Program-made: the position numbers and the translations under genes
Notes under the pieces: model-generated
Databases searched by the model: none
What the model saw: only the letters and a program-made list of their open reading frames with translations
What the model was told of the DNA's origin: nothing
In this document: positions 8,946 to 17,871 of the stretch, piece by piece
Layout: each line of letters begins with the position of its first letter
Position numbering within the stretch: the stretch's first letter is position 1
Source: Mucilaginibacter sp. KACC 22773
GTDB lineage: Bacteria; Bacteroidota; Bacteroidia; Sphingobacteriales; Sphingobacteriaceae
Assembly (NCBI RefSeq): GCF_028736215.1
Contig: NZ_CP117883.1
Coordinates: forward strand, 186,001-250,000
DNA length: 64,000 bases
Reading direction: 5' to 3'

Positions 8946-11444
8946 ATGACTGATTTGAAACTATTATCTACACTACTGCTTTCCGCGGCTTTGTCTGCCA
9001 CGTTTACATCATCCCAGGCCCAGCAAGCGGCCCAACCCGAAGATCCCGCCCTTAAAATTTACCGCGAAACACCCCGTAAGGTAAACGATTTGGTGCACAC
9101 CAAATTGGATGTTAAGTTCGATTACAAAAAACGCTATATGTACGGCAAGGAATGGGTTACGTTAAAACCACATTTTTATCCTACCGATACGCTCCGTTTA
9201 GATGCCAAAGGCATGGACTTAAAAACAATTGCCGTCGTAAAAAACGGTAAAAACGTGCCGCTGAAGTTTACTTATCAGGATAGCCTGACCGTGGCCATTA
9301 AACTGGATAAAGTTTACCGCAACAACGAAAGCTATACTGTTTACATTGATTACACTGCCAAACCCAATGAGCTTAAAGTAAAAGGCAGCGCAGCTATTAA
9401 CGATGCCAAAGGGTTATATTTTATTAACCCGGATGGTACAGAAAAAGATAAGCCAACCCAGATATGGACGCAAGGCGAAACTGAAAGTTCATCGACATGG
9501 TTCCCTACCATTGATAAACCAAGCCAAAAAACTACCGGAGAGATTAGCATGACCGTGCTGTCCAAATACGTAACCCTATCAAACGGCAAACTGGTATCGC
9601 AAAAAAACAACGCCGATGGCACCCGCACCGATACCTGGAAACAAGATTTGCCGCACTCGCCATACCTGTTTATGATGGCCGTTGGCGATTTTAAGATATT
9701 TAAGGATAAATGGCGCAACAAAGAGGTAAACTATTACCTGGAGCCAAAGTACGCGCCATACGCTAAGGAGATTTTTGGGATGACACCCGAAGCTATCGAG
9801 TTTTACTCCAAAACTTTGGGGGTAGATTATCCCTGGTATAAGTACTCGCAAATTGTGGTGCGCGATTATGTAAGCGGTGCGATGGAAAACACCTCGGCTA
9901 CCCTGCATGGCGCTTATGTGCAAGGCACCCACCGCGAACTGTTAGATGCTTACTATGACGATGGCCGCAGCACCATCGTGCATGAGCTTTTTCACCAATG
10001 GTTTGGTGATTATGTGACTGCCGAAAGCTGGAGCAACCTAACGGTAAACGAATCATTTGCCAACTTTAGCGAAACCCTTTGGGCCGAACATAAATACGGC
10101 CATGATGTAGCCGACGAGCATAACTATATTGATATGCAAAACTACTTCCGGTCGCCAGATGCACGTACCAAAAACCTGGTGCGCTTTCATTATGCCGATA
10201 AGGAGGATGTATTTGATGTGGTTACCTATCAAAAAGGCGGTCGCATATTAAATATGCTGCGCAACTATTTAGGCAACGAAGCTTTTTATAAAGGTCTGAA
10301 TATTTACCTGACCACCAATGCCTTTAAAAATGGCGAAGCCCAGCAATTGCGCTTAGCCCTTGAACAAGCCAGCGGGCTTGATTTGAATTGGTTTTTTAAC
10401 CAATGGTATTATGGGGCAGGCCACCCGATACTGGATATCAGCTATAAATGGGACGATGCTACCAAAACACAAACCGTTTACCTGCAGCAGAGCCAGGACG
10501 GGCAGATATTTAAACTGCCAATGGCCATTGATATTTACACAGGCGGCAAAAAAACACGTCATAAAGTTTGGATGAACAATCAGAACGATACCCTTACTTT
10601 CAAACTGGCATCTAAACCCGACCTGGTAAATGTCGACGGTGATAAAATACTCTTAACCAAGAAGACTGACCATAAAACTTTGCAGGAATTTGCTTTCCAG
10701 TATTTTAACGCGCCGCTTTACCTGGATAGATTGGAAGCCATTAATGCAGCTGCCGATAAGCAAAGCGAAAAAGACGCGCAAAAAGTTCTGATTGCAGCAT
10801 TGAACGATAAATATTATGGATTGCGGGATAAAGCCATCCGCACAATTAAGCTGGATAATGATGCCATCCGCAATGCGGCACAGCCTATTTTGGCCAGGTT
10901 GGCGCAAACAGATAATAATACATTGGTGCAGGCCCAGGCCATTGCCGCGTTGGGCAGCCTTAAAGCATCCGGTAATATGAATTTATTTAAACAGGCCTTA
11001 GGCAGTCAGTCATACGCTGTTCAGGGTGCTGCGTTAAACGCTATTAATTTGCTCGACCCGGCGTTGGCCATGAACCTGGCAAAAAATTATGAAGCCGATA
11101 ACAAAGGCGGCCTTACTGCAGCCATGATGAATGTTTACGCTACCAGCGGCACGGATGCCCAATGGACATTTGTTTACAAGCAATTTGATGAAGCTGCACC
11201 GCAGGCTAAATATAATGCCCTCGATAAATTTAGCGCCATGGCAGGCCGTGTTCAAAAACCAGAATACGCCCAGCAAGGGATCAGTCAGATTAAAGATTTT
11301 GGCATAAAATATAAACCGCAGGGTATTGCCGATCCCGCTATCAAATTTATAACCGACATTAAAGAAAAGCGTGCGCAGATGCATGATGATGCAACTGTTA
11401 AAGTTGCGGACGATGCTATTAAACAGATCAACGACGCTAAATAG
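8946..11444 (+). CDS. M1 family zinc aminopeptidase, 832 aa
   Basis: The frame is open from 8859, but the ATG at 8946 begins a proper signal peptide (MTDLKLLSTLLLSAAL, ending near SSQAQQ), so it is preferred. Zinc-peptidase motifs are complete: GAMEN at residues 311-315, HELFH at 346-350 and the third ligand Glu369 in NESFANF. The C-terminal 270 residues look like helical HEAT-type repeats, as in ERAP/leukotriene-hydrolase-like M1 enzymes. Predicted to trim N-terminal amino acids from peptides in the periplasm or at the cell surface. It stands alone and converges on the bacilliredoxin gene across a strong hairpin terminator. Confidence 0.93.
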   Translation: MTDLKLLSTLLLSAALSATFTSSQAQQAAQPEDPALKIYRETPRKVNDLVHTKLDVKFDYKKRYMYGKEWVTLKPHFYPTDTLRLDAKGMDLKTIAVVKNGKNVPLKFTYQDSLTVAIKLDKVYRNNESYTVYIDYTAKPNELKVKGSAAINDAKGLYFINPDGTEKDKPTQIWTQGETESSSTWFPTIDKPSQKTTGEISMTVLSKYVTLSNGKLVSQKNNADGTRTDTWKQDLPHSPYLFMMAVGDFKIFKDKWRNKEVNYYLEPKYAPYAKEIFGMTPEAIEFYSKTLGVDYPWYKYSQIVVRDYVSGAMENTSATLHGAYVQGTHRELLDAYYDDGRSTIVHELFHQWFGDYVTAESWSNLTVNESFANFSETLWAEHKYGHDVADEHNYIDMQNYFRSPDARTKNLVRFHYADKEDVFDVVTYQKGGRILNMLRNYLGNEAFYKGLNIYLTTNAFKNGEAQQLRLALEQASGLDLNWFFNQWYYGAGHPILDISYKWDDATKTQTVYLQQSQDGQIFKLPMAIDIYTGGKKTRHKVWMNNQNDTLTFKLASKPDLVNVDGDKILLTKKTDHKTLQEFAFQYFNAPLYLDRLEAINAAADKQSEKDAQKVLIAALNDKYYGLRDKAIRTIKLDNDAIRNAAQPILARLAQTDNNTLVQAQAIAALGSLKASGNMNLFKQALGSQSYAVQGAALNAINLLDPALAMNLAKNYEADNKGGLTAAMMNVYATSGTDAQWTFVYKQFDEAAPQAKYNALDKFSAMAGRVQKPEYAQQGISQIKDFGIKYKPQGIADPAIKFITDIKEKRAQMHDDATVKVADDAIKQINDAK

Positions 11445-11450
11445 ATGTGC

Positions 11451-11560
11451 AGATTTCAGATTTCAAATGTGCAGATGAAAGGAATTTGAAAATTTGGTAA
11501 TTTGAAGATTTGAAAATGAAAAAAGACAGATTTCAGATTTCAGATTTCAAATGGGCAGAT
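11451..11560. repeat. Low-complexity CAGATTTCAGAT / GTGCAGATG repeat
   Basis: Intergenic run of CAGATTTCAGATTTC, GTGCAGATG and related units after the M1 gene. The same vocabulary recurs at 29664-29712, 51240-51290 and 58564-58810. Confidence 0.75.
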
Positions 11561-11566
11561 GAAGGA

Positions 11567-11602
11567 AAAGCCCCGGAGTTATTTAAATCCCGGGGCTTTG
11601 TT
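11567..11602. terminator. Bidirectional rho-independent terminator
   Basis: Stem AAAGCCCCGG / CCGGGGCTTT with a loop of about 13 bases and T- or A-rich flanks, placed between convergent M1 and bacilliredoxin genes. Confidence 0.85.
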
Positions 11603-11651
11603 ATTATGAAGATGTTGGCTTTAAGCTATATGCCTTTGGCCTTCAGCTTGA

Positions 11652-12062
11652 TTAGCAGTATTGCTCAAAAGCGCCAATCAGGTTATCGGCAATCATTTGG
11701 GCAGGGCGGCCTTCAATTTGGTAGCGCTCAATAATGTGCACCAGTTTACCATCTTTAAACAATGCCATAGCTGGAGACGACGGAGGGTAAGGCAACATAT
11801 AGTTACGTGCGGCGTCTACGGCGTCTTTTTCCATCCCTGCAAAAACGGTAACCAATTTGTCGGGGTGTTTTTCATTTGCGGCAGCAATCCTGGCGGCTGG
11901 GCGGGCATTTGCGGCAGCGCAACCACATACAGAGTTTACCATTACAAATACAGTACCTTCGCTTTCAATAGCGTTTTTTACTGCCTCGGCATCTTTCAAC
12001 TCCTCAAAACCAACCCTGGTTAAATCTTCCCGCATGGGGGCAACTAAATATTCTGGATACAT
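11652..12062 (-). CDS. brx: Bacilliredoxin, BrxA/BrxB (YphP/YqiW) family
   Basis: 136 residues, the usual length for this family. It begins MYPEYLVAPMREDL and carries the diagnostic CGC redox motif (Cys46 and Cys48 in NSVCGCAAANARPA) on a thioredoxin-like fold. Family members remove bacillithiol from S-bacillithiolated cytosolic proteins. The YtxJ-like gene at 30797 also belongs to the bacillithiol system, so this cell probably makes or uses bacillithiol (inference). It is divergent from the M23 gene, with a candidate promoter at 12095-12102. Confidence 0.93.
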   Translation of the reverse strand: MYPEYLVAPMREDLTRVGFEELKDAEAVKNAIESEGTVFVMVNSVCGCAAANARPAARIAAANEKHPDKLVTVFAGMEKDAVDAARNYMLPYPPSSPAMALFKDGKLVHIIERYQIEGRPAQMIADNLIGAFEQYC

Positions 12063-12094
12063 GGTATGTTTATTTTTTTAAATTTTATCAACCA

Positions 12095-12102
12095 CAAAAA
12101 TA
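12095..12102 (-). promoter_or_regulatory. Candidate -7 box (TATTTTTG) for the bacilliredoxin gene
   Basis: On the minus strand the sequence is TATTTTTG, an exact match to the Bacteroidota -7 consensus TAnnTTTG, 33 bases before the start codon. No clear TTTG sits at -33. Confidence 0.4.
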
Positions 12103-12250
12103 ACAAATGATTAATAGTTTCCGTTTAAAAAACGCAATAATAACAATGTGCTGACTATGTAGCTTTATTATAACCATCAGGCCGTAAGGCGTTTGTTTAT
12201 AATGACTATTGATTTGTTCGATGTTATCGTTATATTGCCAACCCTAATTT

Positions 12251-13132
12251 ATGATTTTGATGAAACAAAAGACATCTGATATCAGTACCGTTGTTGTTAT
12301 TAATAAAAACCAGCAACCTACACGGTCTTTACAAATTAAAACAAAACACCTTAACAATCTTAAACATTACGCGCTTGGCATCCTTTCGGTTGTGCTGGTT
12401 TTGGTAGGAGGTATTATTTATTTAAGATGGCAAAACCAGCAACAGGAAGTTGAAAAGCAGGCGCTAATGGCCCAGATTGTAAAATTAAAAGGCGCCGTAC
12501 CTGCGCAGGTTGCAGCGCCGGCCGAGGCTAAACAAGGCAGCGCGCAAAGCTATATCCAATCGATAGAAGGTAAGCTTAAAACAATCAACGATTACCTGCG
12601 CCGCCGTGGCTTAAAAGGTTTCAGCACCAAAGGCATTGGCGGTGATAACAATACAGAAGGTAAGAAGCTAAATGATGGCGAAGTATACTCGCTGTACAAT
12701 GACTACCTTAACCACCTGATGGGAACCATTGCTTTTACCCCCATGGGTTACCCGCGCATCAGCTCATTCACCTCCTTTTTTGGCTACCGCAGCGACCCTT
12801 TCGATAGCGCAAGCGCCGAGTTTCATCCCGGGATTGATTTTAAGGGCAAACGTGGCGACGAGGTGAAATGTACTGCCAGCGGCAAGGTTGTTTTTGCCGG
12901 CTGGGCCGGCGGTTATGGCAACTGCATCCGCATTCAGCATATTAATGATATCCAGACCGTTTATGGGCACCTGTCTAAGATAAAAGTAAAAGTAGGACAG
13001 GAAGTAAACCTGGGCGATGAGATTGGCCTTGTTGGCTCAACTGGCCACTCAACGGGTGCACACCTGCACTACGAAGTGCGCAGGCACGGCAAACCCGTAA
13101 ATCCGGTTAATTTTTTAACACTTAATAAGTAG
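12251..13132 (+). CDS. Membrane-anchored M23 (LytM-like) metallopeptidase
   Basis: 293 residues; ATG at 12251, or at 12260 three codons later. A short cytoplasmic segment, one membrane helix (about 38-58), a coiled region, then an M23 domain with zinc motif His192-xxx-Asp196 (HPGIDF) and His271-Leu-His273 (GAHLHYE) complete. Such enzymes cut peptide cross-links in peptidoglycan. It is followed at 143 bp by a bactofilin gene on the same strand. The M23-bactofilin pairing is known from curved and stalked bacteria, where bactofilin positions the hydrolase, so a role in local wall shaping is likely (inference). Confidence 0.93.
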   Translation: MILMKQKTSDISTVVVINKNQQPTRSLQIKTKHLNNLKHYALGILSVVLVLVGGIIYLRWQNQQQEVEKQALMAQIVKLKGAVPAQVAAPAEAKQGSAQSYIQSIEGKLKTINDYLRRRGLKGFSTKGIGGDNNTEGKKLNDGEVYSLYNDYLNHLMGTIAFTPMGYPRISSFTSFFGYRSDPFDSASAEFHPGIDFKGKRGDEVKCTASGKVVFAGWAGGYGNCIRIQHINDIQTVYGHLSKIKVKVGQEVNLGDEIGLVGSTGHSTGAHLHYEVRRHGKPVNPVNFLTLNK

Positions 13133-13274
13133 TAGCAAGAAGTTAGTAGTAAGTATCAAGACAGTGTTGTCGTACTTGCTATTTAATACTAAACTATAAA
13201 TAACAGTGGAAGGTAGCAAAGTAAAAAAGCTGCGGTCTTTATACTTGCTACTAACTACTTGATACTAAAAAACT
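13131..13274. repeat. Inverted AGTAGCAAG / CTTGCTACT repeat between M23 and bactofilin genes
   Basis: Left part reads TAGTAGCAAGAAGTTAGTAG and nearby AGTATCAAG; right part (13247-13270) reads CTTGCTACTAACTACTTGAT, its approximate reverse complement. A fragment of the same family (CTTGATACTAAATACT) lies just before ytxJ at about 30776. It may fold in the M23-bactofilin mRNA. Confidence 0.65.
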
Positions 13275-13640
13275 ATGGCTATTTTCGGTAAAAAAGACAA
13301 AGTATCGCTCGACCTGCAATCGATATCAACCCTCATTAGCGAAGGCTGCGAAATTGGTGGTAATTTTAAAGCCCCGGCGTTTGCCCGTATTGACGGACAG
13401 GTAACCGGCGACGTTACTGTTGACGAAGGTATTATCCTTGGCGAAAAAGGCGTTGTCAATGGCAATATCAATACCAAAGAGATTGTGGTTTACGGTACAG
13501 TTACCGGCGATATCCAGACCTCATCCCTTGAAATACGAGCCACCGGCAAAATCACCGGCACCATAACCACCCAAACCCTGCTGGTTGAAACCGGCGGCGT
13601 TTATAATGGGTTGTTAAGCATGGGGGTGGTGGAGAAGTAG
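13275..13640 (+). CDS. bacA: Bactofilin
   Basis: 121 residues. The central part (about 25-115) consists of short beta-helix rungs rich in Gly, Val and Ile (CEIGGNFKAPAFARIDGQVT, GDIQTSSLEIRATGKITG), the hallmark of bactofilins. These polymerise without nucleotide into membrane-associated filaments that recruit cell-wall enzymes. The short N-terminal tail MAIFGKKDKVS resembles the membrane-binding tails of other members. It lies directly after the M23 peptidase, its probable partner. Confidence 0.95.
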   Translation: MAIFGKKDKVSLDLQSISTLISEGCEIGGNFKAPAFARIDGQVTGDVTVDEGIILGEKGVVNGNINTKEIVVYGTVTGDIQTSSLEIRATGKITGTITTQTLLVETGGVYNGLLSMGVVEK

Positions 13641-13767
13641 TAGCGTCGTCTATCCCCAATGTCATTTCTCCTCGTACCTCTTCGTTCGACAACAGGGCGT
13701 AACTTGCCCTATGGCAACTAATAACCCCTTAACTTGCGGCCTATTTCATTTTAACCCGGATATGATT

Positions 13768-13775
13768 TAAATTTG
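13768..13775 (+). promoter_or_regulatory. Candidate -7 box (TAAATTTG) for ahcY
   Basis: Exact TAnnTTTG match 21 bases before the chosen ahcY start. The -33 region is only T-rich. Confidence 0.5.
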
Positions 13776-13796
13776 CTGCACAAAATTGAAAACGAT

Positions 13797-15113
13797 ATGT
13801 CATCAGTAGAAACTGCTTTTGTTAAATACAAGGTAAAAGACCTTTCACTGGCCGAATGGGGCCGCAAGGAGATTGAACTGGCCGAGGCCGAAATGCCGGG
13901 CCTGATGGCTTTGCGCCAGGAGTACGGTCCAAGCCAGCCGTTAAAAGGTGCCCGTATTGCCGGCTGCCTGCACATGACCATCCAAACCGCTGTTTTAATT
14001 GAAACTTTAATTGCACTTGGCGCCGAAGTTACCTGGTCGTCATGTAATATATTCTCAACCCAGGATCATGCGGCTGCTGCTATTGCTGCTGCCGGTATTT
14101 CTGTTTACGCCTGGAAAGGTATGAACGCCGAAGAGTTTGACTGGTGTATTGAGCAAACCCTTTGGTTTGGCGAAGACCGCAAACCGCTGAACATGATATT
14201 AGACGATGGCGGCGATTTAACCAACATGGTGTTAGATCGTTTCCCTGAACTGATTGCTGATATTAAAGGTTTATCTGAAGAAACTACTACAGGTGTACAC
14301 CGTTTATATGAGCGTATGAAAGCGGGTACATTACCAATGCCTGCAATTAACGTTAATGACTCGGTTACCAAATCGAAATTTGATAACAAATATGGTTGCC
14401 GCGAATCGCTGGTTGACGCCATCCGCCGCGCAACTGATGTAATGATGGCCGGTAAAGTAGCCGTTGTTTGTGGTTATGGCGACGTAGGTAAGGGTTCTGC
14501 AGATTCATTGCGTAACTCTGGTGTGCGTGTTATCGTTACCGAGATTGACCCTATCTGCGCATTACAGGCAGCTATGGAAGGTTTCGAGGTTAAAAAATTA
14601 GGTACTGCTATTAAAGAAGCTGATATTGTTGTTACTGCAACTGGTAACAAAAACATCGTTCGTGAAGAGCACTTCCGCGCTTTGAAAGATAAGGCAATTG
14701 TTTGTAACATCGGTCACTTTGATAACGAGATTGACATGGCCTGGTTAAACGGCGCTTATGGCAACACCAAAATCGAGATTAAACCACAGGTTGATAAATA
14801 TACCATTAATGGCAGCGATGTTATCGTTTTAGCAGAAGGCCGCTTGGTTAACTTAGGTTGCGCAACAGGCCACCCAAGCTTTGTAATGAGTAACTCGTTC
14901 ACTAACCAAACTTTGGCTCAGTTAGAGCTTTGGACAAACGGTGCCGCTTACGAAAACAAAGTGTACACCTTACCAAAACACCTTGACGAAAAAGTTGCCC
15001 GCTTACACCTTGCCAAAATTGGCGTTGAACTGGAAGTTTTAGACCAGGACCAGGCCGAATATATTGGCGTAACTGTTGATGGTCCGTTTAAACCGGAGTA
15101 CTATCGTTACTAA
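13797..15113 (+). CDS. ahcY: Adenosylhomocysteinase (S-adenosylhomocysteine hydrolase)
   Basis: 438 residues from the ATG at 13797; an upstream in-frame TTG at 13773 would add eight residues overlapping the promoter and is not favoured. It splits S-adenosylhomocysteine into homocysteine and adenosine in the cytosol, clearing the product inhibitor of methyltransferases. Visible motifs: [15 protein letters not shown] in the substrate domain, the NAD-binding [25 protein letters not shown], and the C-terminal PFKPEYYRY ending. Single gene with its own promoter and terminator. Codon use is smoother than its neighbours, as in well-expressed genes (impression only). Confidence 0.98.
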   Translation: MSSVETAFVKYKVKDLSLAEWGRKEIELAEAEMPGLMALRQEYGPSQPLKGARIAGCLHMTIQTAVLIETLIALGAEVTWSSCNIFSTQDHAAAAIAAAGISVYAWKGMNAEEFDWCIEQTLWFGEDRKPLNMILDDGGDLTNMVLDRFPELIADIKGLSEETTTGVHRLYERMKAGTLPMPAINVNDSVTKSKFDNKYGCRESLVDAIRRATDVMMAGKVAVVCGYGDVGKGSADSLRNSGVRVIVTEIDPICALQAAMEGFEVKKLGTAIKEADIVVTATGNKNIVREEHFRALKDKAIVCNIGHFDNEIDMAWLNGAYGNTKIEIKPQVDKYTINGSDVIVLAEGRLVNLGCATGHPSFVMSNSFTNQTLAQLELWTNGAAYENKVYTLPKHLDEKVARLHLAKIGVELEVLDQDQAEYIGVTVDGPFKPEYYRY

Positions 15114-15165
15114 TTTTTTAGGTAAAAGGTTAAAGGCGAAAGCTGAAAGGTTTTTGCATGGATAT

Positions 15166-15198
15166 AAAAGGCATGGTTTTACGACTGTGCCTTTTTTT
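15166..15198 (+). terminator. Rho-independent terminator after ahcY
   Basis: Stem AAAAGGCA / TGCCTTTT followed by a run of T. Confidence 0.75.
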
Positions 15199-15282
15199 GT
15201 TTGAGAAAGGCATCTGCTAACGATCCTATTCTGCCTTCGTTATGCCACTATACATTAAATTTCCATCCTGAAACTTATATGC

Positions 15283-15290
15283 TAATTTTG
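15283..15290 (+). promoter_or_regulatory. Candidate -7 box (TAATTTTG) for the glycosidase gene
   Basis: Exact TAnnTTTG match, with a T-rich segment (AAATTTCC) about 20 bases upstream; 35 bases before the start codon. Confidence 0.45.
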
Positions 15291-15324
15291 ATGACAGAAC
15301 ACATTTCACATCAACCCTGATACC

Positions 15325-17802
15325 ATGCCTATCAAAAAAATCCACATCAATTTAATTTATCTCGTCCTTGCTTTTTGGTCAACGGCCGCATTAGCAGCCG
15401 AAATAAAAATCACCAATCCCAAAATGACCATGGTACTTAACTACGGTGGTAAGGCAAGTATCACCTCGCTGGTGGTTAATGGGCAAAAAGTAATAAGCAG
15501 TGCCGATGGGGTGTTTACATCGGTGAACATTAATGGCATTACGTATTCGTCGCTGCATTTAAAGAAAACGCCGGTATTATTAAAAACAGGCAATGTTTAT
15601 AAGCTCAGCAACATAAGCTATGGCGATAAAAGCTTCACCATAACTGAGAACTGGATTTTTACCATCAACGATAAAGCCATCAGGTGGACAATCGAACGAA
15701 GTTCAAACAAGCCATTGCAGGTAAATGAATCTGCTGCGCCTGTATTTAATTTTGATAACATAAATACATGGGAAGGCGCTTACCAGGGTTATGGCGGGCT
15801 GGCCTGGTTTTACCTTTTTAACGAAAAACTGTGTACCTACGGCGTGCACACCCGGTCGTCTGATTTTTGGAACAGTAAAACCGGTAACGGTTTAAATATA
15901 ACCGTGGCTGCCCCGGGCAAAAACGTGGCTATGAAATATAGCCGTACTGCCGATGATAAACTTGCTTACACCATAAGTGTAAGCAATAATGAAATGGCAT
16001 TAAAGCAGGATAGTGACACCCAAAGGCGCAGGTTTTTAAGAGGGCGTACCGATGTTTGGGCGCCATTTAATCTTGCGGCCGGGCCGGGCAGCCAAAGTAT
16101 TACCCTTAGCTATTTTAATTTTGATGAAAAGTATGGCCGCGGTAAATTTAGTGGTGTTGATGGCGCTAAAGTTGGCGCGGTGCTTAACACCATTGCCCGC
16201 ATAGGGGTAATTGATTCGCTGCATTTTGGCGGTAATAGTTGGGCTACACCTTATGGTCCTATTTGCCTGCATGAGCAATATATAGCGCAGCTTGGCCTTG
16301 CCATAAATGACGCTAAATATTTAAAGGGCGATGAAACCTGCCTTGATTATTACCGCGATCACGCCATAAAACCCGATGGCCGGGTATACCCGCGTTGGGC
16401 TTACACTAATGAGGATGCCATGCCTAATCAATTTAACAGCGACGGTTTTTACGAGGCACAATGGGGCATCCTGATGGATTCGAACCCCGATCTGGTGATA
16501 AATGTTGCCGACCTGTATGATATGACGGGTGATAAAAGCTGGGTTAAGCAACACCAGCTGTCGTGCGAGAAAGCTTTAGATTGGATACTGAAACGCGACA
16601 GCAATAACAATGGGCTGGTTGAAATGATGACCGATAACCATACCCAAAAGCGCAGCAGCGATTGGATTGATATTGTTTGGGCGTCGTACGAAAATGCTTT
16701 TGTAAACGCCAAGCTTTACCACGCGCTGGTAAAATGGGCCGATATTGAGCAGCAATTAAATAACGATGCCAAGGCAACTTACTATAAAAACTTTGCTGCT
16801 AAACTAAAGGAAAGCTTTAACAAGCCGACTGCCGACGGCGGTTTTTGGGACCAGGAAAAAAGCTGTTATGCTTATTGGATTGATAAGGACAAAAGCGTGC
16901 ATGGCCGCAATATGGTAACACCGGTAAACTTTATGGCCATTGCCTATGATATTTGCAATAAGGATGCCCGCAAGCAAACAATACTGGATAATATTGAAAT
17001 GCAAATGCAACAGGAAAAGCTTTTCTTTTGGCCCTTGTGTATGACAACATATTTGCCGGGCGAAGCTAAGGAATACCAATACCCTTTTCCATCCTATGAA
17101 AATGGCGACTTGTTTTTATCGTGGGGGTCTATCGCGGTAAAAGCCTATGCCGAATATAAACCAGCCCTTGCCCTTAAATATGTGCGCAATGTGCTGGAGC
17201 AATATGGTAAAGATGGTTTGGCTTTTCAGCGTTATGGCAGGATAAAACAAGATGGCCTTGGCGACGATATCCTATCTGGCAATAGCCTGGCTATAGTGGG
17301 CTTGTACCAGGCCATTTATGGTATCAATCCTTTGTATAATCGTTTTTACCTCAACCCTCATATCACGCCCGAACTTGCGGGCACCGTGTTGAATTACAGG
17401 TTCAGGGATAAAAAGCTAACTATCAACCTCGATAATGATAACTATGCCGTGGCCGACGGGAAATTTAAGGTAACCGCAAAACAAAGCTTCGGTTTTAATA
17501 GTACCAGTACCCAGTTATCATACTTTAATGGCGGCAGCCCCGCTGTTGCTTTGAATGCTGCTTCGGCAGGTAATTTAACCATCGATATAAAAAACTGGGA
17601 TGGCGATAAAATGGAATGGCATCAGCAGGCGGCCAAACCGGTTACCTATGTTTTACATCAATTAAACCCGAATACGGATTATAGTTTTGCAGTTAACGGG
17701 AAACAGACCGAAGTTTTAAAAAGTGATGTAAACGGCGAATTGAAGATAAACTATAAATCCGCCACGGCAAATGAAGATATGATGCTTAGTAAATTGAATT
17801 AA
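15325..17802 (+). CDS. Secreted six-hairpin-type glycoside hydrolase, 825 aa (family unresolved)
   Basis: A signal peptide (cut near ALAAE, residue 25) is followed by a beta-rich N-terminal domain (about 30-290), a helical central domain (about 300-700) that looks like an (alpha/alpha)6 toroid (VINVADLYDMTGDKSW, ALDWILKRDSNNNGLVEMMT, DWIDIVWASYENAFVNAKLY), and a C-terminal beta domain. This order is typical of alpha-L-rhamnosidases (GH78) and related six-hairpin glycosidases. Acidic residues in NNGLVEMMTD and RSSDWID are candidate active-site positions. Family and substrate cannot be fixed by eye. It converges on the OmpA gene across a strong terminator. Confidence 0.75.
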   Translation: MPIKKIHINLIYLVLAFWSTAALAAEIKITNPKMTMVLNYGGKASITSLVVNGQKVISSADGVFTSVNINGITYSSLHLKKTPVLLKTGNVYKLSNISYGDKSFTITENWIFTINDKAIRWTIERSSNKPLQVNESAAPVFNFDNINTWEGAYQGYGGLAWFYLFNEKLCTYGVHTRSSDFWNSKTGNGLNITVAAPGKNVAMKYSRTADDKLAYTISVSNNEMALKQDSDTQRRRFLRGRTDVWAPFNLAAGPGSQSITLSYFNFDEKYGRGKFSGVDGAKVGAVLNTIARIGVIDSLHFGGNSWATPYGPICLHEQYIAQLGLAINDAKYLKGDETCLDYYRDHAIKPDGRVYPRWAYTNEDAMPNQFNSDGFYEAQWGILMDSNPDLVINVADLYDMTGDKSWVKQHQLSCEKALDWILKRDSNNNGLVEMMTDNHTQKRSSDWIDIVWASYENAFVNAKLYHALVKWADIEQQLNNDAKATYYKNFAAKLKESFNKPTADGGFWDQEKSCYAYWIDKDKSVHGRNMVTPVNFMAIAYDICNKDARKQTILDNIEMQMQQEKLFFWPLCMTTYLPGEAKEYQYPFPSYENGDLFLSWGSIAVKAYAEYKPALALKYVRNVLEQYGKDGLAFQRYGRIKQDGLGDDILSGNSLAIVGLYQAIYGINPLYNRFYLNPHITPELAGTVLNYRFRDKKLTINLDNDNYAVADGKFKVTAKQSFGFNSTSTQLSYFNGGSPAVALNAASAGNLTIDIKNWDGDKMEWHQQAAKPVTYVLHQLNPNTDYSFAVNGKQTEVLKSDVNGELKINYKSATANEDMMLSKLN

Positions 17803-17819
17803 GAAGACATCTTTAACGC

Positions 17820-17853
17820 AAAAAAGCAGCGGAATTTCTCCCGCTGCTTTTTT
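17820..17853. terminator. Bidirectional terminator between glycosidase and OmpA genes
   Basis: AAAAAGCAGCGG / CCGCTGCTTTTT with an 8-base loop; A- and T-runs on both sides suit both converging genes. Confidence 0.9.
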
Positions 17854-17871
17854 CATTTATATCGTTTATTG

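Noticed and set aside
13641..13796. SAH or SAM riboswitch before ahcY
   Set aside because: No conserved riboswitch core or long structured leader could be recognised; a plain TAnnTTTG promoter box lies 21 bases before the start.
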